Positions 1 through 11,709 of a DNA stretch of 64,000 nucleotides are shown one piece after another. The stretch is from Cristatella mucedo (taxonomy: Eukaryota > Bryozoa > Phylactolaemata > Cristatellidae): NCBI GenBank assembly GCA_009760855.2, contig WPIO01000145.1, positions 771,001-835,000 on the forward strand, read 5' to 3'. Both the position numbers and the translations under genes were made by a program. How positions within the stretch are numbered: the stretch's first letter is position 1; the number at the start of each line of letters is the position of its first letter. The notes under the pieces are model-generated. The model was not told where the DNA came from. It was given only the letters and a program-made list of their open reading frames with translations, and did not search any database.

Positions 1-1410
1 GCCAAATTCGTTACAATGGTCGCCAATAAGAGGCACTCACAAGGTGAGAGGCTATATTCGGTGAAGTACTCTCACCTCTTTCTCATTAAGACTAGAGTTT
101 CCGTTATAGATAGCTAAAGAGACTAAATGATTTACTTATTCTACCCATAACGGAAATGATGTTATTCAAAGGATTGGTGACTGTCCAAATAAGACTTAAA
201 GGGTGTTTAATAAAATACGCAATTTCATTATTTTTGTTAGGATATTGATTAGTTAGAGATTTTTAATGAGCCGATAGAAGCTATAGCCCAAGCTGAACAG
301 CTGATCAGTCAACTCAAGACAGACGCTACGTTGAAAAAGAGCTTACAATTTAGCTAAAACCAAATATCGGAGATCAGGTCAGCGCAACTCAAACTGTGGT
401 TTTAGAAAGCCATGTCAAAATCAGCTAGAGAGCAATGGAGCTCCCGGCACTGGTCACAACCAATGAGCAAAAGCCGCTTAAGAAAAATCGTATCGTGAAA
501 GCGTGTCTTGAAAGTCCGTCATGGTTTAGCAGAGATCTTAAGTTTAAAGAGCGTTCTTGAAGTCTTGCTAGAAGACTTTCTTTTCTTAGGCTGATAGACT
601 GTCGATAAGAGAAATCAGTGCTTCTTGAGAGTGAGCATGCCGGATGAACTTTAAGTCTTTCATTATTCCGCAAGTTTCCACAAAGTTATGGTTTAATTAG
701 GCCTATACTGGTGTTCATTCGCTCTTCAATTTACGTGAAACATTGGTGTACGAACCGAGATGCTGAAATTGATTTATAAACATTATTATAACGGTTTCAG
801 TGCTCGGTATGCATAATTTGAGTTCCTACAGCACACCTTGACGCGATCTTTAAAAGCAAATGAGAATACGAAATTGAAACGTTCATGTATGCAGTTGCTG
901 CTTGTTTTGAAAGTTGCTCATCTAAAAAGATGAAATACACGTGTAGCAATCCTTGGCCACGTCAGCAGTCCCCGAAAACAAAGCAATAACATACAATTCA
1001 TAATATTAATTTATTGTTCAGTTAATTTCGTAAATTTGCATGCAGCTAGCAAGCTCACAATCTAGCCCGGTTCCACAACGGGCGCCAAGTTAGAAACAAT
1101 TTTCCTGCGAGAATTCTTAACGATAAAGTTACACAATTAAACCAGAAACTCAGAACGAAATAGTCATATATTTGCATTAGCACCCCACACTCAGCCCATA
1201 GAGATGTCAAATTTTATAAGACGAATCTGGCTGACAAGTTCATGCAGGCAGTCTCTATAATGGAGTTCGCAGGAAGTGTCTTCAAAGTAGCTCTGATGCT
1301 TTTTATATAATTCTCAACCATAATCGCCTAGAGACGACGGAATAATATCAATGGGCGCCTGTGTAGTGGAGATTGAAGCTTTCTGGCTGACATTTCCACA
1401 ATGGTGATGG
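1..1410. other. Unassigned, possible coding relic
   Basis: From about 267 to 640 the plus strand has protein-like pieces in changing frames (EAIAQAEQLISQLKTDATLK, then KACLESPSWFSRDLKFKE) broken by stops. I see no gene that can be read through. The rest shows nothing recognisable. Confidence 0.3.
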
Positions 1411-1713
1411 TGAGGTTAATAATAATAATAACAATAATTCACTTGATAAAGCGCCCTCAGAGAACTTAATCTCTCTAGGCGCTTTACATGTGCTGTAAAG
1501 TGAAATGCAATTGAATGGTAAGTAAAATCATGCTTTAAAAAACAGACGAAATGAATAACATGGTTAGGGGTGACATGCACAGGGTCAGCATGCAAATGTG
1601 GTTAGTGGCAGCATGCACAGTGTCAGCACGCATAAGCACATCAAGGACGAATCACAGGGACCCACTAAATGCTGTCCTAAATAGGTGTGTTTTTAGGTTC
1701 TTGATTGGTGCCA
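1411..1713 (-). repeat. LINE-A 3' end
   Basis: The plus strand reads AAT repeats, then the LINE-A 3' hairpin (AAAGCGCC at 1448-1455 pairing with GGCGCTTT at 1478-1485), then the 3' UTR containing the recurring CAGGGTCAGCATGC block. The element lies on the minus strand with an ATT tail and is 5'-truncated near 1713, where similarity to the 3.1 kb copy stops. Confidence 0.75.
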
Positions 1714-3147
1714 AAATTTGTTTCCATTTGTTCATATCCACATTGAGAAGTCGAAGAAAGTACACATTTGAGACACAATTCAACATGTTGGCTAACTAAA
1801 AATGAGCTTTATATTTAATGATCGTCCGTGGTAAATCTAGCTGAAGTGCTTTCCCGCTGAATATACACATGCTGATTTAAAAAAAAATGCTCATTGCGAA
1901 ACATAACGGCAATCTAGTTATCATTTTTAAGACATTAGGTAGGCAGTAGAAATAAAAGAGATCGTACTACATCCGGCCGTGTGCAATGCTGGGAGTCTTC
2001 TTGGAGCGTCCGCGGTGCTCACTCAGTCGTTGCATTGTGTCCTTGGAATCCACTCACGTCGATCCAATACATGGTCTGCATTGCCTTTCAGTAGTCAATT
2101 GGCGGTGTCTACAATCAATGCGGTACTCATGATTTGAGAATAAAGGCTTCAAAAAAAGAAAGTAGCGTCAGAAAGACTAGTCAATACCAGTGGCATTCAT
2201 TATTCGCTATTCGTGCCATGTTATTCTGATGCCAGAGCTAGAGCAGCCATTTCGAAAGGTTTCGTAGCTAGTTTGGGCGACCGTCAGCTATGCTGCGGAG
2301 AGGGTGATTAGGAGCCGATCTATAGTAGCTATATGCTGCTGCTGCTGCTGTTGCTAGTCTTTCACTGAGTTTAAAGAAAGCATGCCGGCCATGGGACTCA
2401 GCCAAATATAGGTCCAAGCTGCGCTTGAGATTTTTTAACAAATCTTCGATATTCTGTATTGGCGAAATCAGCTACGTAAGCAGTGGGGTTTATTACATTT
2501 AGGATAGGCCATTTAGAGAGAGCATTAATGAAATGGTTGTACTAATTGCCATAGGCTTAATCTCAAGAGAGAACGTAAACAAAAAAGTCTGTAGTGACCG
2601 AGCCTCCAACTAGATTGCCGTCTAAACGACGTTTCTCCAAGCTGGTGGTGACTATTAATCGGCAACGCTGTCGCTCGACAGTTGAATATGACGAACGAAT
2701 TCATATGTGGATCAATAGGCTGCGGGAGAGCTGCTGGAGCACGAATACCTCAAGTCTGGGCTATGCCGATCCGGCCCTACAGGGCAACTACAGAAACCGC
2801 GAGAACATCGATTGCTTTAACTTTATGTCTCACTTGCTAGCACTAGGGAAAAAAGTGAATTGGATATTTCGCTCTCTGTTTCTAGGTAGAATATCTTGAA
2901 AATAGACGGTTCATCACCTTGTCAGCATTGAGGGTCTTTTATTGCTATCTATTTTGCGTTTATTTTATCAGATTTATTGAACGGCTTCATCTTGCCGTTA
3001 TAGAAGATGAAGCTAGCTCGCTAATGCAGCCTTCAAATGCAACTTCACAGACAGGAGAAAACATAAGAAAGCCTACCAAGTAGATTAGAGACATGAGTAT
3101 GTGTTTATTTTTATCGTTCTTACCCCCAAAGCAAGGACTGCAGTGAC
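1714..3147. other. Unassigned intergenic or intronic DNA
   Basis: A 101-codon plus-strand ORF at 2594-2899 (MTEPPTRLPSKRRFSK...) has even composition but no recognisable motif or splice context. Nothing else is seen. Confidence 0.3.
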
Positions 3148-3862
3148 ATAATAAAAATAATAATAATAATAAGAATGCACTTGATAAAGCGCCCTCAGAG
3201 AACTTAATTTCTTTCTAGGCGCTTTACATTTGCTTCAAAGGGAAATGCAATTAGATGGTAAGTAAAATCATGCTTGAAAAACAAACAAAATGAATAATAT
3301 GGTTAGGGGTGACATGCACAGGGTCAGCATGCAAATGTGGTTAGTGGCAGCATGCACAGTGTCAGCACGCATAAGCACGTGAAGGACGAATCACAGGGAC
3401 CCACTAAATGCTGTCCTAAATAGGTGTGTTTTTAAGTTCCTTTTAAATGTGGTCAGGTCAGGGGATGTTCTGACGCAGGTCGGTAAGGAGTTCCAGGCTT
3501 TGGGAGCATACGAACTGAATGCACGGTCTCTAAAGGATTTAAGGTTTGTACGAGGTATTTGTAGACTGTTGGATTCCGAAAAGCGGGGGGGGTACGATGC
3601 TTGGCCTGATGGGGGAGTATATCTGACAGATAGGCTGGAGCCATAGAATGAAGGGACCTAAAAGTGAGCGACAAAACCTTGAAGTCAATCCGTTGCTTGA
3701 CTGGTAGCCAGTGCAGGTCGGCGAGAAGTGGAGTAATGTGGCAACTGCGACGCTCACGACAGACAAGCCAAGCTGCAGAGTTTTGCACCAGCTGCAATCG
3801 CCTGATCGCACATGCTGGTAGGCCAGTAAGCAGTGAGTTGCAGAAGTCGAGACGGGATAACA
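3148..3862 (-). repeat. LINE-A copy, 5'-truncated
   Basis: AAT tail, 3' hairpin, 3' UTR and the C-terminal reverse-transcriptase region of a CR1/L2-like LINE. The translation has RLDFCNSLLTGLPACAIRRL, QRIDFKVLSLTFRSLHSMAP and AYLSDILPHQAKHRT, the usual end of such ORF2 proteins. The reading frame breaks near GDRAF, and the copy is cut off near 3862. Not functional. Confidence 0.8.
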
Positions 3863-4279
3863 TGACAAAGATAGTGACACGATCAAATGATACGATATCA
3901 TGATTGTGATTGGGGATGAATGCACTATATAGGACCATACAGTTAGTGCTTACCTTTCCATTGACAGACGTGGTATTAGAGTGAAATTCTCCACCATTCA
4001 CCTCTTTTTTGTAGACATCATTTGTCGGTTGATGACAAATCTTTTGGTGAGCTCGATTCACGTTTGCCTCAAATCTTGTAGTTCTGACTTCTAGGGCTGG
4101 CTCACAGACTTACTCAAAAACAGTCATTCATTCCCATTCGCTCCAGAAGAAGGGCTGTGGGTGCGATAGGAAGTTAGCCAATGGCGAAGAAGGGCTGGTA
4201 GTGCGATAGGAAGTTAGCCATTGGGGAAGTACGCAGAATCTTCGAAAAGACTCGGGGCGATTTGCCGATTGCCACTCAC

Positions 4280-4474
4280 TTGTGCAGTTCCTGGGGGTGG
4301 GGCTCCACAATCCGGACGCGTTGCATGTGAAGTTCAACGCCGTTGGCAAATTATTGAAACTGTATTCGAATGAGTAGCCGGAAAAGCACCACCCACTGCC
4401 AGAGCTGCCGTACCTCGTAGACGTATAATTCACATTTCCATTAATAATAGAAGGGATCGCTAGGCAATCTCTCT
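4280..4474 (-). CDS. CCP/sushi module exon 18 (3'-most seen)
   Basis: A 195-nt phase 1-1 exon after GCTATTTTAG and before GTGAGT. It starts RDCLAIPSIINGNVNY, then a cysteine at GWC, FTC and NC, ending GLWSPTPRNCT. The CLAIPSI...NG...Y and W-x-P-x-x-x-x-C pattern is the classical CCP form. Because the donor is intact the transcript continues 3', but no further exon, membrane segment or stop was found down to position 1. Confidence 0.78.
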
Positions 4475-4589
4475 CTAAAATAGCAATGTGAACCGATGAG
4501 CTCCACGTGAGAAGATGAGGCTAATCGCAAGTTCAGCGTCGAACGGATGGGGAGCAGCACTAAACCACAGCTCCCATGGCCTTGCTTAC

Positions 4590-4799
4590 TGTCACAGTAG
4601 TACTGGAATGCCGACCATGTGCTGCTAGATAGGCAGGTGATATTGTGTGTTGTCTCTGTGCTGCCGTAATCGTAGGCTCCGGACACATTTTGGATGACGT
4701 AACCGTCGACACAAGTGTAAGTGACCACCGACTCGTAGGCAGTAGAGTTCATTGCGTAGGATGATGCGGATTGGTTAGGTGGCACACCGCAAGGTGCAG
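4590..4799 (-). CDS. CCP/sushi module exon 17
   Basis: A 210-nt phase 1-1 exon after TCCGCTTCAG and before GTAAGC. The module contains PCGVPPNQSASSY, then YTC, ITC and YYC. It lacks W-x-W and has SSTWSAFQYYC instead, so it is a more classical CCP than modules 3-16. It has N-x-S/T sites (NQS, NST, NVS, NIT). A 115-nt intron separates it from module 18. Confidence 0.8.
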
Positions 4800-4971
4800 C
4801 TGAAGCGGAGTGACACAAAAAGAGCCACGTTAGCTTATTTCAACGAAGCGTGACTACATTTAGCTTAAGGGCAAACGAGTGAAGATTTAAAGGTTACATA
4901 TACAGCACGGAGGGTTTTTTATTCACTCATTATCACCCTATTCATCGCAATAGATTTAAAGAAACGAAGTG

Positions 4972-4974
<3 letters not shown>

Positions 4975-5051
<77 letters not shown>
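4975..5051. repeat. (GA)n microsatellite
   Basis: About 77 nt of uninterrupted GA. Confidence 0.95.
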
Positions 5052-5055
<4 letters not shown>

Positions 5056-5439
5056 TTACTGACGTCAGATCAAGAGTCCATAGCTAGTGCAAATGGCTTT
5101 TATTTAATACTTTTATGCTCTTTTTAAAACCATAAGTGACTCAAGACTACTTGTCCAAAATTTCTGCTGGCGTCCTTCTTCAACCGAGAGAATTCAGTCA
5201 AAAAGCTGACTGAACTATGCTTGATAGGTATGGTAAAACATTTGAGTAAATGAGGTATGATAAGATCAGTAAGATAAGGTAAACAATTTAAGCTAAAAGG
5301 TCTACCAGAGTGAAGACATAATTAAACGCTGAGCTGACATATGATGACACGGGTAGTAATTTCAAAACGAGGAGTGAGTAGTGGCCGTCTGCCGTATACT
5401 GATGAAAGACCGTAAGACGGACAAAACAATTTGTCCTCA

Positions 5440-5512
5440 AACGGGAAACGATTCATCAACCTTTGGGTTATAGGTCGAGTTCTCCGACCGATTGAGCTAT
5501 CGAGACTCTTTC
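5440..5512 (-). repeat. tRNA-like sequence, probable third SINE head
   Basis: On the minus strand TCGATAGCTCAATCGGTCGG resembles a tRNA D-arm/A-box, and GGTTGATGAATCG about 30 nt later resembles a T-arm. The arms do not complete a clean cloverleaf, so a SINE head or tRNA relic is more likely than a working tRNA gene. Confidence 0.35.
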
Positions 5513-6058
5513 TTTAACTTTCAGCGATGGAATCAAAGCCAATGATTTGCAAGTTCACTTTCATGCACGAGCTGAATCCCAGTGCACTGTGTGAATGAAT
5601 TGTATGTTTTTAACTGCAAATTTTTTGCTAAGCTGCAACAGTTGCATTCGGTATGATCGTAGGCCAGGAAGCTTATCCACTGGAAGACGTACGTGGCTTC
5701 AGAAAATATATAGGAAACCTACATTTCGCTCATCGACTCCACTCCATTGCTGTACTCCGGAATGTGATACGGCTGTGTCTGTCGAGAAGAAGCATGTTGC
5801 AATGTTAGGCATGAAATATTGACGTTATGGTATTACATAAACTAAGTTACCCTTGAGACAAGTCGTAAGGCAAGCGAACGGAAGCGTGGGGGGGGGGTGG
5901 CCAAAATTAATCAGTTCGGTGTCTCTAGAGCCTCCTTATTCTAAGCAAACATATTTTACTCACTCGCCAGACAAATTGAATAAGGTTGATGTAACTCAAA
6001 CTGTCGAGAAATTGCACACCAATTTATAGTCACGAAATTGCTGGATGCACACACTTAC

Positions 6059-6256
6059 GAACGTAGCAAGCGAGTTGAGAGCCGTTCGTCCAGTTCCAGC
6101 TTCCGCCGGAAATGCACGTGCCGACGGCTCCGCCGCTCAGCCGAACGTGGTGGCTGGCGCAGGCCAGCTGCAGCACCGAGTTCTTGACGTAAGTTGCGTT
6201 CGGCGCTGCTCCCGACGACAGCTTCGTGCTCGAATTGAGCCGCGGCGCCACGCAAC
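6059..6256 (-). CDS. CCP/sushi module exon 16
   Basis: A 198-nt phase 1-1 exon after TCGTTCCCAG and before GTAAGT. The module starts GCVAPRLNSSTKL, has cysteines at GC, LAC, GTC and LAC and the signature WNW, and ends ACYV. The exon and its 160-nt upstream intron are markedly more GC-rich than the surrounding introns. Four N-x-S/T sites are visible. Confidence 0.82.
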
Positions 6257-6416
6257 CTGGGAACGACGTTGACGTCATTCGAGCGGGGTCAGTGAACTCA
6301 TTCAATCGCGCATGCGTAGATGCATCTCGCGCATCGGTCGCGTGGCGTCCAGCTCGTCCGTCACCTTCGCACGCTGGAAGGCCTGCGATGCAGCGCCAGT
6401 CTCGGCTATCGCTCAC

Positions 6417-6611
6417 CTTCCACGCAGCTGAAGTTGCCGCTGGCCCATAGCCACGAGCCGCCGGACGAGCACGTGGTCGTATTTGAGCCGATGCTGTATA
6501 TGTAGCCCGATGCGCAAGTCACAGCGACGGTCGCATTTAGCAGAAAGCGAGAAGTAGATGAGACACTGGGTGATAGCTGTGTGTTTAGATTAAGTGCAGG
6601 CGATTGGCATC
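6417..6611 (-). CDS. CCP/sushi module exon 15
   Basis: A 195-nt phase 1-1 exon after a T-rich acceptor (TTTTTTTAG) and before GTGAGC. The module starts GCQSPALNLNTQL, has cysteines at GC, VTC, TTC and FSC and the signature WLW (GGSWLWASG), and ends CVEG. It is separated from module 16 by a 160-nt intron. Confidence 0.83.
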
Positions 6612-6794
6612 CTAAAAAAACAGAACGAACAGCCGAATGAGCTACTGAAATCACTTGAACATAGCACGTAGCTGATCACCATCGTGGTTAAGATATCACA
6701 AAACCTAGCGTATCTTATCCGGAGAAGCACGTTGCCCTGGAATCATTCAGTTGCCTGCCTCAGAGCGCCATAACGTAGCACGGTGATTACGCGA

Positions 6795-6842
6795 GCGCCA
6801 ATGAATGAAAATGAATGAATGAATGAAACAATGAATGAAACA
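6795..6842. repeat. (GAAT)n microsatellite
   Basis: Imperfect GAAT/GAAA tetranucleotide repeats. Confidence 0.8.
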
Positions 6843-9820
6843 AACTTCCAACAAGGAGGCATAGCTCTCTTACTTTTCCATTATTTTTATTCTTATTATT
6901 AATACAGGTATTTGTGGCCCTAATAATGTTCTTCTAGTCCTACGAAATCGAAAGTAAAATGGTGGACGCCTCTGTCAAACAATACCTGCTCTTGCACATT
7001 CATTGCTTAGATCGTCACACGAAGCGGTCAATGGTATAGGAGCTGCTGGCGGGGTTTAGATCAGAAAATGGACGTAGATGTGACAGGGACAGAAAGTACG
7101 AAAGCTATTTGGCCTGTTTTTAATAACCAAAAATAGCAGCTTAAAATTAGAGCTGAGGTCTAGTTGACAGAACACTTGAACAGTCTGACTGATCCAATAT
7201 ATGATATTTTTTTCAAGGATACGGTCTACAATCCAAAATTTGGAATCTTTGAAAGCAATTTAATGAGCAGTAAACCACACATGATTAATAAGAAAACTGT
7301 AAGATAATCGCAACATTATAGCTTAAATGACGCGACAAAATGTGATGTCTTAGTTGACACAAAATTAGTAATGTGAACTTCTTTGCAAGTTCTATCTAAG
7401 ACCCAATTCATTATAATCCGAATGACCTACAAACAAGGCATGCGTACATAAATAGGAAAAGTCAAAATGACAATCTGCGCTTATCACAATTCAGCTGTTT
7501 GATGGCATAGCATCAACCTTGAGCAAACAATTATAGGCTACCTCCACGGTATTGTTAATTGCTTCTATAAGGCGGTGCCATATCATTGCATTAATTTTCT
7601 AAATTTCAGATTTTGATAGTACTTAAACTCATACTCGCTTCAGGAAAATTCAAGCAGTGGGATAACTAATTTTATGGATCTGATTATGATTAAGTAGGTC
7701 AAACGACAATGCACCGTGCTAACCTGTTTAATGCTTCAAATATAGGGGAATTTACGTATCGAGATTTGTCTGTCAGAAGAATTTATTTAAGTGTGAGTTG
7801 AGATATTACGCTGGGCGTCACATTTGAACGCGAAAAACACAGAGAAATAATCAGATCGTCGTAAATATCTCGATTAAGAGTAAATATAGGGATTTTTATC
7901 ATGTAAATTGGGCCTCCGGGTTACGAAACCAATATGTTCTACGACTGGGTTCGTAACCCCTTTTCTTTGTAACCACTTACGATCAGGATTTTAGCCACCG
8001 AATGAAAAAATTGAACTGAAAATCGCGAAGCAATTCAAGCAAAAGTCGGGGGAGGGGCGAGGAAACAGACATAAAGATTGCTGCACATTTTCAGCAGCCA
8101 ATTATCGCGACACATCTTGATTTGTCCCGCTCATGCCGGTTGTGACTTCCCGCGTTCGTCTCTACGTTTAAATTTTGAGGATTAGGGGAAAGATACGGAA
8201 GACAATTGGGAGGATTTGAAGGAGCACCAGGAAGGTTTTTGAACAGCACTTTCTAGAGTTAATTCACGGCTTTTATAGAGGCCTTCTTCTCAGTTATTTT
8301 CGCATTTAGAGTAGTAGCGTTCAAAAAGCTCTTCGACAGGACGCGGACCTGAGAGGCTCACGTGCCACGCAGCTTCACTTGCTAGCTGGCGCTGGTTTGA
8401 GGAAGGTGTCTCCAAAGTGCCCCGCTTTTCTGCGTTTTCACTGGAGGAAGCTGTCATCTGTGCGCCGCCGCGTTCAATTCGTCGCGCTCGCGCAAGCTCA
8501 CGCTCACAGACGAATGCAATTCACTCAGTCGGCTCAGGAACGGCCAGCGCAGGCGACTTAGCTAGCCAGCGGTCGTATCTCAGAGAAAAGAATTGCCAAA
8601 GAATCGCGGCGGGCATTCAGTCTTCGAGGATGTATCCACTTGCGGTGGGGAAGCATAGGATGCAGTCATTCATAGCTCCATAACTACATAAAACGTCTGA
8701 AGTTTTTAGCATAATGTATGTCTGCTCTAGAAAGAAAAGTAATGCTATGACATTGAGGACACACGTGATGATACATAAAACCATCTAATTCGGTACGCTT
8801 CCTATTTATTAGTCATTTGATTGCTAATAAGTATATATTTGCTACTAATAGGGATTTATTTAGGAATATATGACTCGTCAATCATTTTGCATTGCTAAAC
8901 GACAAAATCAATCTGAATGTGGCTCGCTACGTTGCTGTTGGTTGACTGTTTGAGATGTATTGCGAGAGCATTGCAGATATGAAACACGTGCTTCGGCGAG
9001 GGTCGGCAATAATAAATAGGCCATGCGTACTCATTTCGAAGGGAATTTCACAAAGTGTCAAAGGTCCTTTATTAATTCAATGCCGAGGTCTGGCTATGTA
9101 AAGAAACATTAATCGACATTTGTGCCTCCTGAGTAAGATTAAAAAAGCTCTGCGAACATGCTGATGGAAAAGGATACAACAGCTTCTCATGTTGTTAAGT
9201 CTGTCGAGACTTCTGCTAAAGTCACGTCAAAGGCGCTCTAACAGCATCGAGTAAAGCCCTTCATATAACCAAGTTTTTGTATTGAGTCGCATTACAAAAT
9301 TTTCCACAACGCCATTTCGGACTATGAATAGAACATCTAAACCTCTGAACCGTAATCGATACATACTAAAGAGATGTAAAGAAGCCGTGATTGTGCACGC
9401 TTAGGGGTGCAATTGCTGTGATTTACATATTTAACTGCAAAGTCTTTAATGAATACTCCCGATGACTATCGTTTTAAGTTCGTATTAGCTTGTCGTCTCT
9501 CTCCTTAGATTCCAAGTCGCCAATTCAGAAGATTTTGCTCAGATGTCAACTGAACCTTGATATATCAAAGTGCTGGCATGTCATGAGTCATTGGTAAATG
9601 TTCTAAAACGCAGCCCCGAGTCCACTAGATCAGCTCGAAGACAAATGACTGCACGATAAACAGCTGTTTTTATCGGAAAAAATGCCGAGGGCTATGGCCG
9701 TAGTGTGGCTGTGTTAACGGCTGTGTGAACGAAGTACGTTGGAAAGCTATCAGGGTTGAAGTCACTGGCGTAGTTAGAGCTCAATGCCAAAACCACAACG
9801 GAATCGCACAAGGCGGCAAT

Positions 9821-9962
9821 AGTTTCGGGTTCAGTTCCAACTAAGGCAAAAGTTTTCAATCGGTGCTAATTAATGAGACTGCCTCAAATGTCCGAGGAGC
9901 AGTCTTATTAATTAACACTGAACGATAAACGTTTGGCGGTACCTAGCGCTGAACGCGAAACT
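9821..9962. mobile_element. Foldback MITE
   Basis: The ends AGTTTCGGGTTCAG and CTGAACGCGAAACT are inverted repeats. The centre is a second perfect-looking stem (GTGCTAATTAATGAGACTGC against its near complement at 9901-9919) around a CTCAAATGTCCGAG loop. The whole 142 nt can fold back. No coding capacity. Confidence 0.5.
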
Positions 9963-10339
9963 CTTACTCTGTATACTTGGCTCAGGAAACGAATGAACAA
10001 GTCTGGTTTCTCGTAGAAGGCCAAATCAAAATATGAGTAGAAGTAGACTTTTTGTTAGCCATGGCTAGAGAGTCATCACGATCATTTGGACAGAGCCTAA
10101 ATTATCGAGTCGCAGCAATAACCTGTCATCTCAGTCACCAAGTAAGATTGCAATGACACCCCACCCAAGCTCGGACATTCATTTAAAGTGATCTAAATGC
10201 AGACGTTACAGAAATGTCACGACTGAAAGACAGCCCGATGCACCCCAGGTGTGCATCCCGACCAGTAGTGTACATTTTCTGTGTGACCAATGAGCATTTC
10301 AATTGTACGAGCCTGGGAAGACTGCAGGGGTTTACTTAC

Positions 10340-10537
10340 CAGGGACGCAAGTCAGAGGAGATCCAGAAGACCACGACCAAGCTCCGCTGGATGCGCACGT
10401 GGCATTGCTGTACGTCAGGCTCACGTTGATGTAGCCGATGTCGCACTGAATGAGCAGCGTTGTGCCCGGCAGGAACTCCGAACTGGTCGTGCTGGGAACG
10501 ATGCTTGTATTGGCAGCCAAGATTGGTGTAATGCAGC
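10340..10537 (-). CDS. CCP/sushi module exon 14 (C2)
   Basis: A 198-nt phase 1-1 exon after TTCTTTTTAG and before GTAAGT. The module starts GCITPILAANTSIVPS, has cysteines at GC, IQC, ATC and LTC and the WSW signature, and ends CVPG. The B2-C2 distance (about 4.3 kb) is close to B1-C1 (about 4.3 kb), although repeats have since inserted differently in the two introns. Confidence 0.85.
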
Positions 10538-11520
10538 CTAAAAAGAAATTACGTTTTATTGCACCTCTACTGAATGCCATCTTGAAGGGTGCTCGCAAGT
10601 AATCCTCACCTCTAGACATACATTGCAAAGGCACAGACTTGCATGTCAACGTTGTAGTATCCAGCTGGGCTTACAGCCCCTGGACTGTTTGTAAATGAGG
10701 TTGTAGGGAAAAGCTACCGGCTTACTACGGCACACTATAGCATGTAGATCATTTCCTCAAGCCCTCATTTGATCATGCTGAAAGTGCGTTCAGCTTAACT
10801 TAAAATATATTGGTTCAAAATTTTTATTGAAGCTGCAATTTTTCTTTGGTAAAGACTGAAGTCGGTGTTGGCCCAGCTCATTTGACATTTGTAAAGCAGT
10901 CAGAAGATACCGGTTTGATTCTTAGTACAAATTCTGAGGTTGAGAACATCAATCAAGATGGTGGCTTGGCTTACATTATTGCAGATTAAATGAATGACGT
11001 CGTATACGCTCTAAAAAAAAGCTCTATCGCAGCAAGTGAGTGCTTTACTACGCTAGGCACACACTGTGACTGAAGGTCATTTACGAAAGTTTGAAGATAT
11101 TAACTCGTTTTCTTCATCAAAGTCAATACAAAAAGTCGAGTGCTACAATAGATATCACATAGATATAATAAATATAATAGTCAATCTCTTTTTGAAGAAT
11201 GCTTAGTTTTCTATAAGCCTATCAGCTGCTGCAAACTTCCCAGAACTTTTGAGTAAAGAATATGAATATAAATATTGGCCATGGCCTTGGCCTTGGGTAG
11301 CCTGCCTTGAGCGTCTCTTTGCAACTTATTCTCTCATGGCAAGAGGTCGGTGAGCACTTTCGCTGAATAAGGGGGTAAGAGAAAAACGTCTCTTGGGCAA
11401 AGAGAGTATCCAGGCTAGTTTCGGTGGTTGATGTTTTAGATGAAGTGTCTCAGACGGCCGGATTTGCAGTAGTAACATGTTTTTTACGGTTGTACAGCAC
11501 TGAGCTTCTCCACGGTTGGC

Positions 11521-11709
11521 CTAGTCCAGCGCCTCGGCGAGGCTGTGCAGTAATGCCTCCCGTTTACCACTGCACAAATCACTCAGTGTAAGCTCAGAGC
11601 CCAGCTCTCTGTTTGATTTCAAATTTTTTATGACATTTAATGAACTTTCGGTCCAATCCAAATTGGTTGGAGGCGTTTCCATGTCATCAGGAGAATCGCT
11701 GCAATTAGA
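11521..11709 (-). CDS. Terminal-exon candidate, acidic unrecognised tail
   Basis: After an acceptor (TTCTAATTGCAG) a frame runs to a TAG at 11521: SDSPDDMETPPTNLDWTESS, then LNVIKNLKSNRELGSELTLS and a helical end DLCSGKREALLHSLAEALD. It looks like an intracellular C-terminal tail: no cysteine pairs, acidic start, amphipathic helices. It lies between modules B2 and C2. It could be an alternative 3' end of the CCP transcript or the last exon of another gene. No AATAAA was seen close by. Confidence 0.35.
   Translation of the reverse strand, partial: SNCSDSPDDMETPPTNLDWTESSLNVIKNLKSNRELGSELTLSDLCSGKREALLHSLAEALD

Larger units (their letters stand above)
6612..10339. other. Long intron between modules 14 and 15
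   Basis: It contains the GAAT repeat, a GC-rich patch at 8370-8620 with open frames on the plus strand but no family signature, and the foldback MITE at 9821. No CCP exon is seen on the minus strand. Confidence 0.4.

Noticed and set aside
3453-4061. A 202-codon minus-strand ORF as a host gene
   Set aside because: Its second half is the RT C-terminus of a 5'-truncated LINE-A with tail and hairpin, and its start runs into unrelated sequence.
5440-5512. Functional tRNA gene
   Set aside because: D-arm-like and T-arm-like boxes are present but acceptor and anticodon stems do not pair well, and similar boxes head SINEs in many animals.
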